Below are positions 10,101-15,622 of a stretch of 18,582 bases of DNA, one piece after another. The notes under the pieces are model-generated. The model was not told the origin of the DNA and made no database searches. It saw nothing but the letters and a program-made list of their open reading frames with translations. Made by a program: the position numbers and the translations under genes. Origin of the DNA: Acidimicrobiales bacterium (GTDB lineage Bacteria > Actinomycetota > Acidimicrobiia > Acidimicrobiales > Palsa-688); the NCBI GenBank assembly GCA_030039575.1, contig JASHVH010000149.1, forward strand, positions 1 through 18,582, given 5' to 3'. Within the stretch, counting starts at the first letter, position 1. Each line of letters starts with the position of its first letter.

Positions 10101-10144
10101 CACCGCGTTCATTGCTGGAACTGGAGCGTTCGATCGTCGCCTGA
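7127..10144 (+). CDS. MalT-like STAND regulator with C-terminal SARP (winged helix + BTAD) domain
   Basis: The product is 1005 aa. The N-terminal 200 residues are a MalT-like NTPase: it opens with HHVPRPRL, has a P-loop AAAGYGKT (28-35, with Ala in place of the first Gly, as is common in MalT relatives) and Walker B CTFVVDDAH at 106-114. A long helical TPR-like section (about 300-765) follows. The C-terminus has an OmpR/PhoB-type winged helix (about 773-862, including LGRFELTVGG and LRTVLNRLRAAAG) and then a bacterial transcriptional activation domain (BTAD, about 866-1003, including YRGDLLPDDRYDDW). SARP proteins usually carry winged helix + BTAD at the N-terminus; here they are at the C-terminus, in the place where MalT has its LuxR HTH. 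The ATG at 7127 follows GAGG closely. It is divergent from the GH63 gene, which is its most obvious target. The direct repeats 16 bp after its stop are another. Confidence 0.9.
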   Translation: MNRLPPHHVPRPRLTGRSAGYRVVVVEAAAGYGKTVLAAELVDYWRSVGIDVQSEHAGVTGPLFAARCHQAVRRAGFTEAAATAEGKQDPLDMLDTLLASLGDEDCTFVVDDAHNVEPDGGQLIDHLANSLEGGQRLIVLARRLPPGMGRLRRAEFLQLSAADLALDQNETLAICRAGFGLDVGPKAAIALDKATGSWTAATVLAVARAARTGEEVMQVAEAAAGPGRPAGAVAAILEEAVGALGPAYRPLLAQVARLPLLDAELAAVVSGDDELFERALGAGIPFTPARDPWWDLAGPVRDYLTALSPARTEAMARAAEAYRSRGEAGAAFELLLASGDADEAAAVLAATPGGEEDAMDTMELRARFDQLPPEAVDAHPGVLVLVARRLGHAGKYSLCCELLDQAREIAQRRDDQVLHRSAAAELAKVRLLASMDYAGAEAAAREVLATAGRDEQLTRARANEFLGYALCWRVDTSGRRDERALAEAEECFARASQLYRGLGLRSAASFVLVDWSVHIDFPRGQFAQAMDRVEAALGLVADRPSAWGFVMIWRALLAGELGQAELCRDSVDEVFRVAELKKSPFLMSQGHWRLAVLSSYAGDAEAALDHVRQAEQHSKTWLALGSGEFLSEAADLLDRVGYTSLAQEYLARVKAEPKDAGHLVALADAVVEARHGDPEMAEERLLALGHQRLDGREQWRVSLMRAFAAFRRGQDSIAAVLAAQAFEEAARLGQPLLPLLRERAITEQLLALAAHTEQPAALALRASALPMSLAVLGRFELTVGGRTAPLRPGQEAQLLKFVTVSGGRVHCEQAIEALWPEVARSAGRNRLRTVLNRLRAAAGTVLNREGDILVLDEGLQVDVQEFFAEAHRAEALASKDLALATAVARGAMARYRGDLLPDDRYDDWAEKPRQQAKLVMLELLDLCATEAARRDDLDALRRTVERTIEFAPYDDVRYLRAASTLLEQGRRGEALAVVHRARSAFAQLGLGPPRSLLELERSIVA

Positions 10145-10159
10145 CCGGCTTCGTTGACC

Positions 10160-10195
10160 GCGTCACGCACCCGGTCACGCACCGCGTCACGCACC
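10160..10195. repeat. Three direct repeats of GTCACGCACC, 12-bp period
   Basis: The decamer GTCACGCACC occurs exactly three times, at 10162-10171, 10174-10183 and 10186-10195. The surrounding 12-mers are GCGTCACGCACC, CGGTCACGCACC and GCGTCACGCACC. They lie just after the stop of the SARP-type regulator and before the L,D-transpeptidase gene. Winged-helix activators of the OmpR/SARP class bind direct repeats spaced about one helical turn apart, so an operator is possible; the family's usual spacing is nearer 11 bp. If the long TTG-start reading of the next gene were real, the repeats would encode an Arg/Thr-rich repeat, which I consider unlikely. Confidence 0.7.
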
Positions 10196-10429
10196 GGGCA
10201 ACGGCGGCGACGCTACGTGGAAATTGGCTTACCGCGCTGGAGCGCTCCGGTTGGCGGTTGTACCGGGTTGGCGGCCGTTGCTACCGTCGCCTTTGCGCCT
10301 CGACCGGGGCGCTCATCCCAGGAGCACAAAAAGGTCGTGACAACGCGAACCAGGACAGGGTCAGGCCGCGGGTTGGCCGTTGGCAATAGGGCACAGCTTC
10401 GGGAGCGGCCGGCCCGGACGGCACAGGGG
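10196..10429. promoter_or_regulatory. Probable leader/upstream region of the L,D-transpeptidase gene
   Basis: No gene is supported here. The stretch contains the perfect palindrome GGAGCGCTCC (10239-10248) and two copies of GGTTGGCGG (10249-10257 and 10266-10274, 17 bp apart). The downstream gene's frame is open across it from a TTG at 10154, but the encoded peptide is Arg/Gly/Thr-rich with no recognisable domain and would precede the signal peptide. I therefore treat it as untranslated control DNA, with the reservation that a GTG at 10337 could also start translation. No confident -10/-35 pair is visible. Confidence 0.35.
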
Positions 10430-11536
10430 GTGGGCCGGCGAGCGTGGCTGCCCGCGCGGTTTTTATCGGCGCTTATGGCCGTCGTCTTGTCCCTAGGGCT
10501 GTCCCTCGGGTCTGCCACCGAGGCAAATGGGCAGTCCACCGCCAAGCCCACGGTGAAGGTCTGGTTCCTGGAGGGGGAGCAGATGGTCCAGGCGAACCGT
10601 CCTGGGTCGACCCCCAGAGAAGCCATCCAGGCGCTGCTCAAAGGCCCGACGTCGGCGGAGTACAACCAGGGTTACCGGACCTATGTCCCGGCCGGCACCA
10701 CGCTCCGGGGCCTGACGGTCGCAAATGGCGAAGCCACCGTGGACCTGAGCCTTAACTTCGGCCTAGGCAACGCGCAAAACCTCGACGCCCGTTTATCCCA
10801 ACTCGTGCACACTGCCAGCGGGTTCGACGGGATCACCAAAGTCCAGCTGCTACTCGACGGCGGCACCCCGTACGGGATGTTCCCCGGCATTGTCACCGCC
10901 TTGCCCATCACCCTGAACGAGCTCGAGACCCCTGACGTACCCGTCTGGCGCGCCACGCTGTCGGCTACCGGCCCCAGCGTCCCGGGCCTGCTGGCAGCCC
11001 AACGTCGCCTCGTCTCGCTCGGGTTCCTGCTCCCGGGGGACGCGGACGGCCAGGATGGGCCGCAGACACAGACCGCGGTGCTGGCATTTCAGAAATGGGA
11101 AGGCTTACCGCGTACCGGCACGCTGGGCCCCCAGACCATGGCTCGCTTGAAGACGGCGACCCACCCGACGCCTATTACTAAAGGCGGCCCGGGGAAGCGA
11201 GCGGAGGTCCTGCTCGACCGCCAGGTGGTGCTCGCCATCGACAACAACAAAGTCGTCCGCGTAATCCCGGTTTCCACAGGCAAGCCGTCGACACCGACGC
11301 CGACGGGGAATTTCAAGGTGTACGCCAAATATGCAAAGTGGTGGTCGACGCCGTTTCAGGAATGGCTGCTGTGGGCCGTGCCGTTCAATGGCGGCGTGGC
11401 GTTCCACTATTTCCCTGAAGTCCCGCCGTACCCGGCGTCGCACGGTTGCGTGAGGCAGATGGCGACGACCGCCAAGTGGCTGTACGACTTCTCTGTGGTA
11501 GGTATGCCCGTCAAAGTGATCGCGGGCTCGAAATGA
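10430..11536 (+). CDS. Exported L,D-transpeptidase with GerMN, peptidoglycan-binding and YkuD domains
   Basis: The product is 368 aa from the GTG at 10430. It begins with an Arg-rich n-region (GRRAWLPAR) and a hydrophobic core FLSALMAVVLSLGLSLG, a signal peptide probably cut near residue 32. A GerMN domain follows (about 40-162: KVWFLEGEQMV, PREAIQALLKGPT, GEATVDLSLNF), then a peptidoglycan-binding domain (about 185-243: LLAAQRRLVSLGF, AVLAFQKWEGL). The C-terminal YkuD transpeptidase domain (about 257-362) has H326 and the catalytic motif SHGCVR, with Cys 340. Such enzymes make 3-3 cross-links between diaminopimelate residues or attach proteins to peptidoglycan. The start is uncertain: the frame is open from TTG 10154, and GTG 10337 is an alternative with AGGAG rather far upstream. 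I chose 10430 because it puts the signal peptide at the N-terminus. The stop overlaps the next gene's start as ATGA, so the two are translationally coupled. Confidence 0.88.
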   Translation: MGRRAWLPARFLSALMAVVLSLGLSLGSATEANGQSTAKPTVKVWFLEGEQMVQANRPGSTPREAIQALLKGPTSAEYNQGYRTYVPAGTTLRGLTVANGEATVDLSLNFGLGNAQNLDARLSQLVHTASGFDGITKVQLLLDGGTPYGMFPGIVTALPITLNELETPDVPVWRATLSATGPSVPGLLAAQRRLVSLGFLLPGDADGQDGPQTQTAVLAFQKWEGLPRTGTLGPQTMARLKTATHPTPITKGGPGKRAEVLLDRQVVLAIDNNKVVRVIPVSTGKPSTPTPTGNFKVYAKYAKWWSTPFQEWLLWAVPFNGGVAFHYFPEVPPYPASHGCVRQMATTAKWLYDFSVVGMPVKVIAGSK

Positions 11537-12330
11537 AAACAGCCATTGCCGGGGCCCTCCTGGCCACGACCATGGCGGCGACGGCACCGGCTCAAGCCGT
11601 GCCGGTGACACTGACGCCCGGCCAGCTGACGGTGGGGGTCTCCCTGCCGAGCGAGGGGTTCGAGACCGGCGTCGCCCGCGGTACTCACGTTATCTACGCC
11701 CAGGGCCTTGATATAGACCTCGCCCTTGCCATCGCCAAGCGTCTCGGCCTGGCGCGGGCCGAGTTCGTCCAGAGCCAGTTCGGCAACTTGGTTTCCGCCG
11801 GCAAGAAGCCGTGGGACATCGCCGTGGCGCAGATCACCATCACTAGCGCCCGGCGCCGCAACGTGACTTTCACCCAGCCGTACATGACCGTCGACCAGGG
11901 CGTGCTGGCGGCCAAGACGGTCAGCCCGGCCCCTACGTCCCTGGCCGGTTTACGGGCCTTGCAGATCTGTGCCCTGCGCGACTCCACCGGAGCCGACGTG
12001 GCCAAAACGCGAATTGCGCCCACGAAACCGGTCATGCAGCTCGATAACGTCCCTACCCTGATGCTGGACCTTCAGGCCGGTGTCTGCCAAGCCGTTGTCT
12101 ACGACGCTCCTTCCCTCGGCGCGTTGAAGGCACTGGCCCCGACGTACTACGGCACCTTTGTCGGCTTGGTCCCGACGGCTGAGCATTACGGGATCGTCCT
12201 CCCCAAAGGCAGCCCACTTACCCAGCCTGTCGATAAGGCACTAGGCGCCCTGATCGCCAACGGGACGCTACAGCGCCTGGAGAACCAATGGTTCACGGCG
12301 GATCTGGCCAAGGTGCCCATATTGCACTGA
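11533..12330 (+). CDS. Orphan family-3 solute-binding protein (amino-acid type), exported
   Basis: The product is 265 aa. The signal peptide MKTAIAGALLATTMAATAPAQA (22 residues, ending AQA) has no lipobox Cys, so the protein is probably secreted or free rather than a lipoprotein. The mature part has SBP_bac_3 features: the first-strand motif LTVGVSLPSEG, then FDxD-like LDIDLALAIAKRLG, ITITSARRRNVTFTQPYM (the segment with the Arg that usually holds the ligand carboxylate), a paired C146 and C185 as in the glutamate-binding branch, and VVYDAP carrying the usual acidic residue. Family members bind polar amino acids or related compounds and deliver them to an ABC transporter or sensor. No permease or ATPase gene is adjacent. 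The ATG at 11533 overlaps the transpeptidase stop (ATGA), which argues that its role is tied to cell-wall work. The ligand is unknown. Confidence 0.85.
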   Translation: MKTAIAGALLATTMAATAPAQAVPVTLTPGQLTVGVSLPSEGFETGVARGTHVIYAQGLDIDLALAIAKRLGLARAEFVQSQFGNLVSAGKKPWDIAVAQITITSARRRNVTFTQPYMTVDQGVLAAKTVSPAPTSLAGLRALQICALRDSTGADVAKTRIAPTKPVMQLDNVPTLMLDLQAGVCQAVVYDAPSLGALKALAPTYYGTFVGLVPTAEHYGIVLPKGSPLTQPVDKALGALIANGTLQRLENQWFTADLAKVPILH

Positions 12331-12335
12331 GCCCA

Positions 12336-12355
12336 CGCCGGCCCACCTACCGGCG
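12336..12355 (+). terminator. Weak hairpin after the solute-binding protein gene
   Basis: CGCCGG (12336-12341) pairs with CCGGCG (12350-12355) around an 8-base loop, beginning 5 bases after the stop codon. There is no T-run, so it could be a Rho-independent-like stop of a high-GC genome or chance. Confidence 0.3.
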
Positions 12356-12453
12356 GCCAAAGAACGCGTTGGCGCAGTTTTGCTTCGCCCCCCGGCCGGC
12401 TTCCAGCGACGGCCGGTCACATCCTCCGTTCCCCGGGTGTCAATACCAGTAAC

Positions 12454-12471
12454 GCCCGTGGCAAGACGGGC
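12454..12471 (+). promoter_or_regulatory. Inverted repeat upstream of the epimerase-like gene
   Basis: GCCCGT (12454-12459) and ACGGGC (12466-12471) form a perfect 6-bp inverted repeat with a 6-base loop, ending 38 bases before the start codon at 12510. It could be an operator or a leader hairpin. The rest of the 179-bp gap (12331-12509) shows no gene and no clear -10/-35 pair. Confidence 0.3.
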
Positions 12472-12509
12472 ACGGGCCAGAACCATGGCACGCGCGAAAG
12501 GAGAAGAGG

Positions 12510-13510
12510 ATGCGCGTTTTCGTTGCCGGCGCCGGCGGGGCGATCGGTACCCGGCTCGTCCCCCGGTTGGTGGACCAGGGCCACGAAGTGATAGGGACGT
12601 TCAAATCCGCCGGCAAGGCGGAGGTCATCAAGGCGCTCGGGGCGCAGGCGGTCCAGGTCGACTTGCTCGACGCGGCCGCCGTGCGCAGGGCCGTCCTTCA
12701 GGCCCAGCCTGACGCCATCGTCCACCAGGCGACCGCGCTCGCCAACCGGCGCTTCTCCCGGGAACTCGACCGCACCTTCGCCGAGACCAACCGGCTCCGG
12801 ACCGAGGGCACCGACGCCCTGCTGGCCGCCGCGAGTGAGGCGGGTGTGGGCCGGTTCGTGGCCCAGAGCTTCGCCCCCTACCGCTACGCCCGAGTGGGCG
12901 GGTGGGTCAAGACCGAAGATGACCCGCTCGACACCACGCCATCGGCCGGGGCGAGAAAAACGTTTGCAGCGATGGCGTACCTCGACAAAACCGTCACCGA
13001 TGCGGGCGGTATCGCGCTGAGGTACGGCGGCTTCTACGGGGACACTGATGACCTTCAGATAAAAATGGTCCGCAAACGCTGGTTCCCCATCATCGGCAAC
13101 GGTGAAGGAGCCACGTCTTTCGTCCACCTTGACGACGCCGCCGGGGCCACCGTCGTTGCGCTGGCACACGAGGCCCGGCTATTTTCAACATCGTCGATGA
13201 CGACCCCGCTGCCCTTCGCGATTGGCTGCCCGTCCTGGCCGACATCCTGGGCGCCAAGCCGCCCCGCCGTTTCCCCGCCTGGCTGGCCCGCATTGTCGCC
13301 GGTCAAGACGCCGTGAACATGGGCACTGAAGCGCGCGGTGCCTCGAATGCCAAGGCTAAAAAGGAACTCGGCTGGGAGTTGCGCTACCCAAGCTGGCGGG
13401 AGGGTTTCGTGTCCGCCTACGCCCCCGCCGGTGCCACCGGGCAAGTTACGCGGTTGTCGATGAGCAGCGCCGCCATGAGGCCGTCGGACCAGACGGGCCG
13501 CGCAAGCTGA
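12510..13510 (+). pseudogene. NAD(P)-dependent epimerase/dehydratase-like gene, frameshifted
   Basis: This is an SDR-type protein with a Rossmann N-terminus: VAGAGGAIGTRLVPRL carries the GxxGxxG motif. It then has IVHQATAL, a VGRFVAQSFAPYRY segment, and a LRYGGFYG / FVHLDDAAGATVVAL region as in extended or atypical SDR epimerases. ATG at 12510 follows AAGGAG. The reading frame is normal up to Glu 221 (13170-13172). After that the family sequence continues one frame away: PAIFNIVDDDPAALRDWLPV from 13175, then FPAWLARIVAGQDAVNMG and KKELGWELRYPSWREGF, to a stop at 13508-13510. One base is missing at the 13173-13174 dinucleotide inside GAGGCCCGG. As written, the frame instead ends at 13316 after 46 meaningless codons (268 aa); repaired, it would give about 333 aa. 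It may be a recent mutation or a sequencing/assembly error in a G/C run. The substrate is unknown. Confidence 0.85.
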
Positions 13511-13529
13511 AGGCAGGCCGGCGCACACC

Positions 13530-13560
13530 CGGCAGGGCCCCGCCAGTCAGGGCCCTGCCG
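13530..13560. terminator. Strong hairpin between convergent genes, likely bidirectional terminator
   Basis: CGGCAGGGCCC (13530-13540) and GGGCCCTGCCG (13550-13560) form a perfect 11-bp stem with a 9-base loop. It sits between the stop of the epimerase-like gene (13510) and the stop of the minus-strand 98-aa gene (13577). There is no long T-run, as is common in high-GC actinobacteria. Its place between convergent genes favours termination in both directions. Confidence 0.75.
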
Positions 13561-13576
13561 AACAGGGCTGCCCCGT

Positions 13577-13873
13577 TTAGCGCGACTCGAGGGCGTCGTA
13601 CGCCTCGGACCAGCCCAGTTCCTTCAGTTCAAGCAGCAGCTGAGGCCGGAACTGGTCACCAAGCTCGGCCATCGCGTTTATGAACTCTTCAGAACCAACG
13701 CGGTACTTGGGCGACTTCCCGGTGACGGGGTGGCGGAGGTAGACGTGCTCCCCTCCGTTGAGCGGGACCAGGCGCTTGATGCCCGGGTCGGTCTGCAGTT
13801 TCTTCGGCCCCGACTGGACGGCCGAGGCTCGAGCGGTCTTGGAGACGACTTCGTCGCGCGTTTGTACTGGCAT
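13577..13873 (-). CDS. Unrecognised 98-aa protein
   Basis: I do not recognise this family. The ATG at 13873 has GAAGGG 6 bases upstream and the frame ends in TAA. The N-terminal third is basic and Ser/Thr/Ala-rich (TRDEVVSKTARASAVQSG). A middle block (KRLVPLNGGEHVYLRHPVTG) looks like a beta-hairpin with conserved-looking Gly, His and Arg. The C-terminal third is helical and acidic (EEFINAMAELGDQF, LLLELKELGWSEAYDAL). It has no signal peptide and no membrane segment, so it is probably a small cytoplasmic protein. It follows the GlsB-type gene on the same strand after 101 (13874-13974) otherwise empty bases. A minus-strand TACCCT (13911 to 13906) is a weak -10 candidate, so it may have its own promoter. 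Good codon structure and a ribosome site support it as real. Confidence 0.7.
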   Translation of the reverse strand: MPVQTRDEVVSKTARASAVQSGPKKLQTDPGIKRLVPLNGGEHVYLRHPVTGKSPKYRVGSEEFINAMAELGDQFRPQLLLELKELGWSEAYDALESR

Positions 13874-13974
13874 GGGTTTCCCTTCTGGTGCGTGCGCCGC
13901 AAGAAAGGGTAGCCCATCCGGCCGTTTAATTGGTGGCGGGCGAGCGGTGGGACTGACAGACGACTATGAGGTAC

Positions 13975-14241
13975 TTACGCGCGACGGGCCCAGTCCCGCC
14001 GGCGCTTCGTCACCAGCGCGACCAGGACCGCAGCAGACAGCACTTCCAGGCCGAAAACGAACGGCCAACTGCGGAAAAGGGCATGGCCGACCCAACCGCC
14101 GATCAGCGAGCCACCGATGCCGCAAAGCACCGTCCACCAAAAGCCGATGTGATTGGGCCCGGGCACGACGAGCCGCCCGAGGCCCCCGACCACCACACCA
14201 CCGACCAAAGCAAAGATCAACAGAGACAGCATGACCACCAT
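13975..14241 (-). CDS. GlsB/YeaQ/YmgE family small membrane protein
   Basis: The product is about 88 aa and consists of three hydrophobic segments: VVMLSLLIFALVGGVVVGGLG, the central GFWWTVLCGIGGSLIGGWVG and the last FVFGLEVLSAAVLVALV. It ends in a basic tail (TKRRRDWARRA). The signature GRLVVPGPNHIGFW followed by the Gly-rich second segment is the transglycosylase-associated/GlsB pattern of stress-induced inner-membrane proteins, whose molecular role is unclear. The start is ambiguous: the frame is open from TTG 14265, with ATGs at 14253, 14241 and 14232. I chose 14241 because GGGG lies 6 bases upstream and the length then fits the family. The upstream 14242-14478 gap carries no gene and must hold its promoter, though I see no clear hexamers. 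Confidence 0.8.
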   Translation of the reverse strand: MVVMLSLLIFALVGGVVVGGLGRLVVPGPNHIGFWWTVLCGIGGSLIGGWVGHALFRSWPFVFGLEVLSAAVLVALVTKRRRDWARRA

Positions 14242-14423
14242 TGTGTGCCCCATCTCCGCGGTCAACCATAGGGGAACACCCTGATCGGTCCCTGAGTTAC
14301 CGAGGTCCGCGCCACCTACCGCGCCCGTCGAACCTCCGATGCGTGGCTTTACGCCCGGCGCAGACCGCGTTCCCGGGCCGGCAGCACTTGGCGGCCCTGA
14401 TCACTATCGGCGCTGGCGGCGCG

Positions 14424-14440
14424 CCCCGGGTGGTGCGGGG
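14424..14440 (-). terminator. Possible hairpin downstream of the MoxR/VWA operon
   Basis: CCCCG (14424-14428) pairs with CGGGG (14436-14440) around a 7-base loop, about 40-55 bases beyond the stop of the last VWA gene. It is short and lacks a T-run, so it is a weak candidate for the operon terminator. Confidence 0.25.
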
Positions 14441-14478
14441 TGGGGGGCTGTCCTGACCGGGCGGCGCAGTAAGGCAGT

Positions 14479-15621
14479 TTACGGCCGCGGGCTCCAGCGG
14501 ACGGCGGCCCCGAACGCGGCCAGGGCCAAAAGGGCGCCGGCAGCGGCGAAGTCCGCGCTGACCTCGTGGCGCTCCTTCTGGACGACAATGTGTTTTGGTA
14601 GGTTGGCGAACACTTTTTTGAGTTCCGAGGCGCTCCTGGCCGCATAGCTGAGGCCACCCGTGAGCCGCGAAACTTCCTGGAGTGGTGGTAGGTCAGCCAC
14701 CAATTGTGAGAGGTAGCCACTTGCGTACAAATCCGCGCCGCCAAAACCGCCACTGCCGAAGTTCGTGTTAGAGAAGTAAAAGCCGCCCTGTTGGGGAGTG
14801 CACCTGAGCGGGCCGGGATGGGTCGTGCCATAGCCGATGGTGTAGACCCGGACCCCCCGGGCCACGGCGTAGGGGACGGCCTGGAGCGGGGTGATACCCC
14901 GGTTGTTGGCCCCGTCGGTCATAAGGACGATGACGTCCGGCGCGTAGCCGTGCTTCCCTGCCTTTCCCGACGACGAGCTGGAGCCGCGGCCCCCGCTGCT
15001 CGTCCCCGGGCCCGGTGGAAAGGGGGAGGAGGGGGCGGAGGCAGCGTTCAGCGCGGCGTTGCCGACCGGTTGGACGTGCGGGTCCACTTCGGAGATGGCG
15101 TCGAGCGCTTGGAGGATGCCCGCTCCGATCGCGGTACCAGGGTTGGTGCTCATGTTGTCAATGGCCCGGTCCAGGACGCTGCGGTTCCTCGTCGGCGGCA
15201 CCGCAAGTTCGGCGAAACCGGCGAACTCGACCAGACCTATCCGGGTCCCGCTCGGTTGGGAGTTGACGAACTCGCGGTCCCCCTTCTCGGCCGCGGCCAG
15301 CCGGTTGGGGTATACGTCCGTGGAACACATCGAACCCGACACGTCCTGGGCCAGGATGATGGTCGTCTGCGATGACGGGACGTCCGAGGTGATCTGGGGC
15401 CGCGCCGAGGCCACCGCCAAGATGGCCAGACCGGCCGCCAAGAGCCCGATGGGCAAGTGCCGGCGCCAGCTCGACCTGCGTGGCAGGGCGGCGCGCAGCA
15501 GGGCCAGGCTCGAGTAAGTCACCGCCTGCTTGCGCCGCCGGCGGAGCACGGCGAGGTAGACAGCGACGGCAAGAGGAGCGGCGAGGAGCAGGACAAGGGC
15601 CTCCGGCCAGACAAAGCTCAC
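14479..15621 (-). CDS. Membrane-anchored VWA domain protein (BatA/BatB-like), last gene of the moxR operon
   Basis: The product is 380 aa from the GTG at 15621. N-terminal membrane segments lie at about 5-25 and 57-73, each followed or preceded by Arg-rich turns. The VWA domain has the MIDAS metal site D93-V-S95-G-S97, T163 and D236 (LMTDGANN). A C-terminal membrane segment lies near 355-375, just before the end. Compared with the upstream paralog it has a Ser/Gly/Pro-rich insertion at about 185-226 and an aromatic/Gly-rich loop (FYFSNTNFGSGGFGG) near the C-terminal side. It also has two extra Cys, one directly after the MIDAS Met. GTG at 15621 is one base after the previous gene's stop, with GGAGGG 9 bases upstream. 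The frame is open to 15696, but that would overlap the previous gene. It probably works with the MoxR ATPase as a membrane-bound metal-dependent adaptor. Confidence 0.87.
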   Translation of the reverse strand: MSFVWPEALVLLLAAPLAVAVYLAVLRRRRKQAVTYSSLALLRAALPRRSSWRRHLPIGLLAAGLAILAVASARPQITSDVPSSQTTIILAQDVSGSMCSTDVYPNRLAAAEKGDREFVNSQPSGTRIGLVEFAGFAELAVPPTRNRSVLDRAIDNMSTNPGTAIGAGILQALDAISEVDPHVQPVGNAALNAASAPSSPFPPGPGTSSGGRGSSSSSGKAGKHGYAPDVIVLMTDGANNRGITPLQAVPYAVARGVRVYTIGYGTTHPGPLRCTPQQGGFYFSNTNFGSGGFGGADLYASGYLSQLVADLPPLQEVSRLTGGLSYAARSASELKKVFANLPKHIVVQKERHEVSADFAAAGALLALAAFGAAVRWSPRP

Positions 15622-15622
15622 C

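Noticed and set aside
10154..10429. Translation of the L,D-transpeptidase from TTG 10154
   Set aside because: The extra 92 residues are low-complexity and Arg-rich, partly encoded by the 12-bp repeats, and would place the signal peptide about 100 residues inside the protein.
12417..13169. 250-aa minus-strand open frame opposite the epimerase-like gene
   Set aside because: It is antisense to a recognisable Rossmann-fold gene and has no motif of its own.
14242..14478. GGGAAC-type box that could be an ECF sigma -35 for the GlsB-like gene
   Set aside because: On the minus strand GGGAAC is followed about 16 bases later by GTAAA, but spacing and -10 do not fit a known ECF consensus and it lies far from the start codon.
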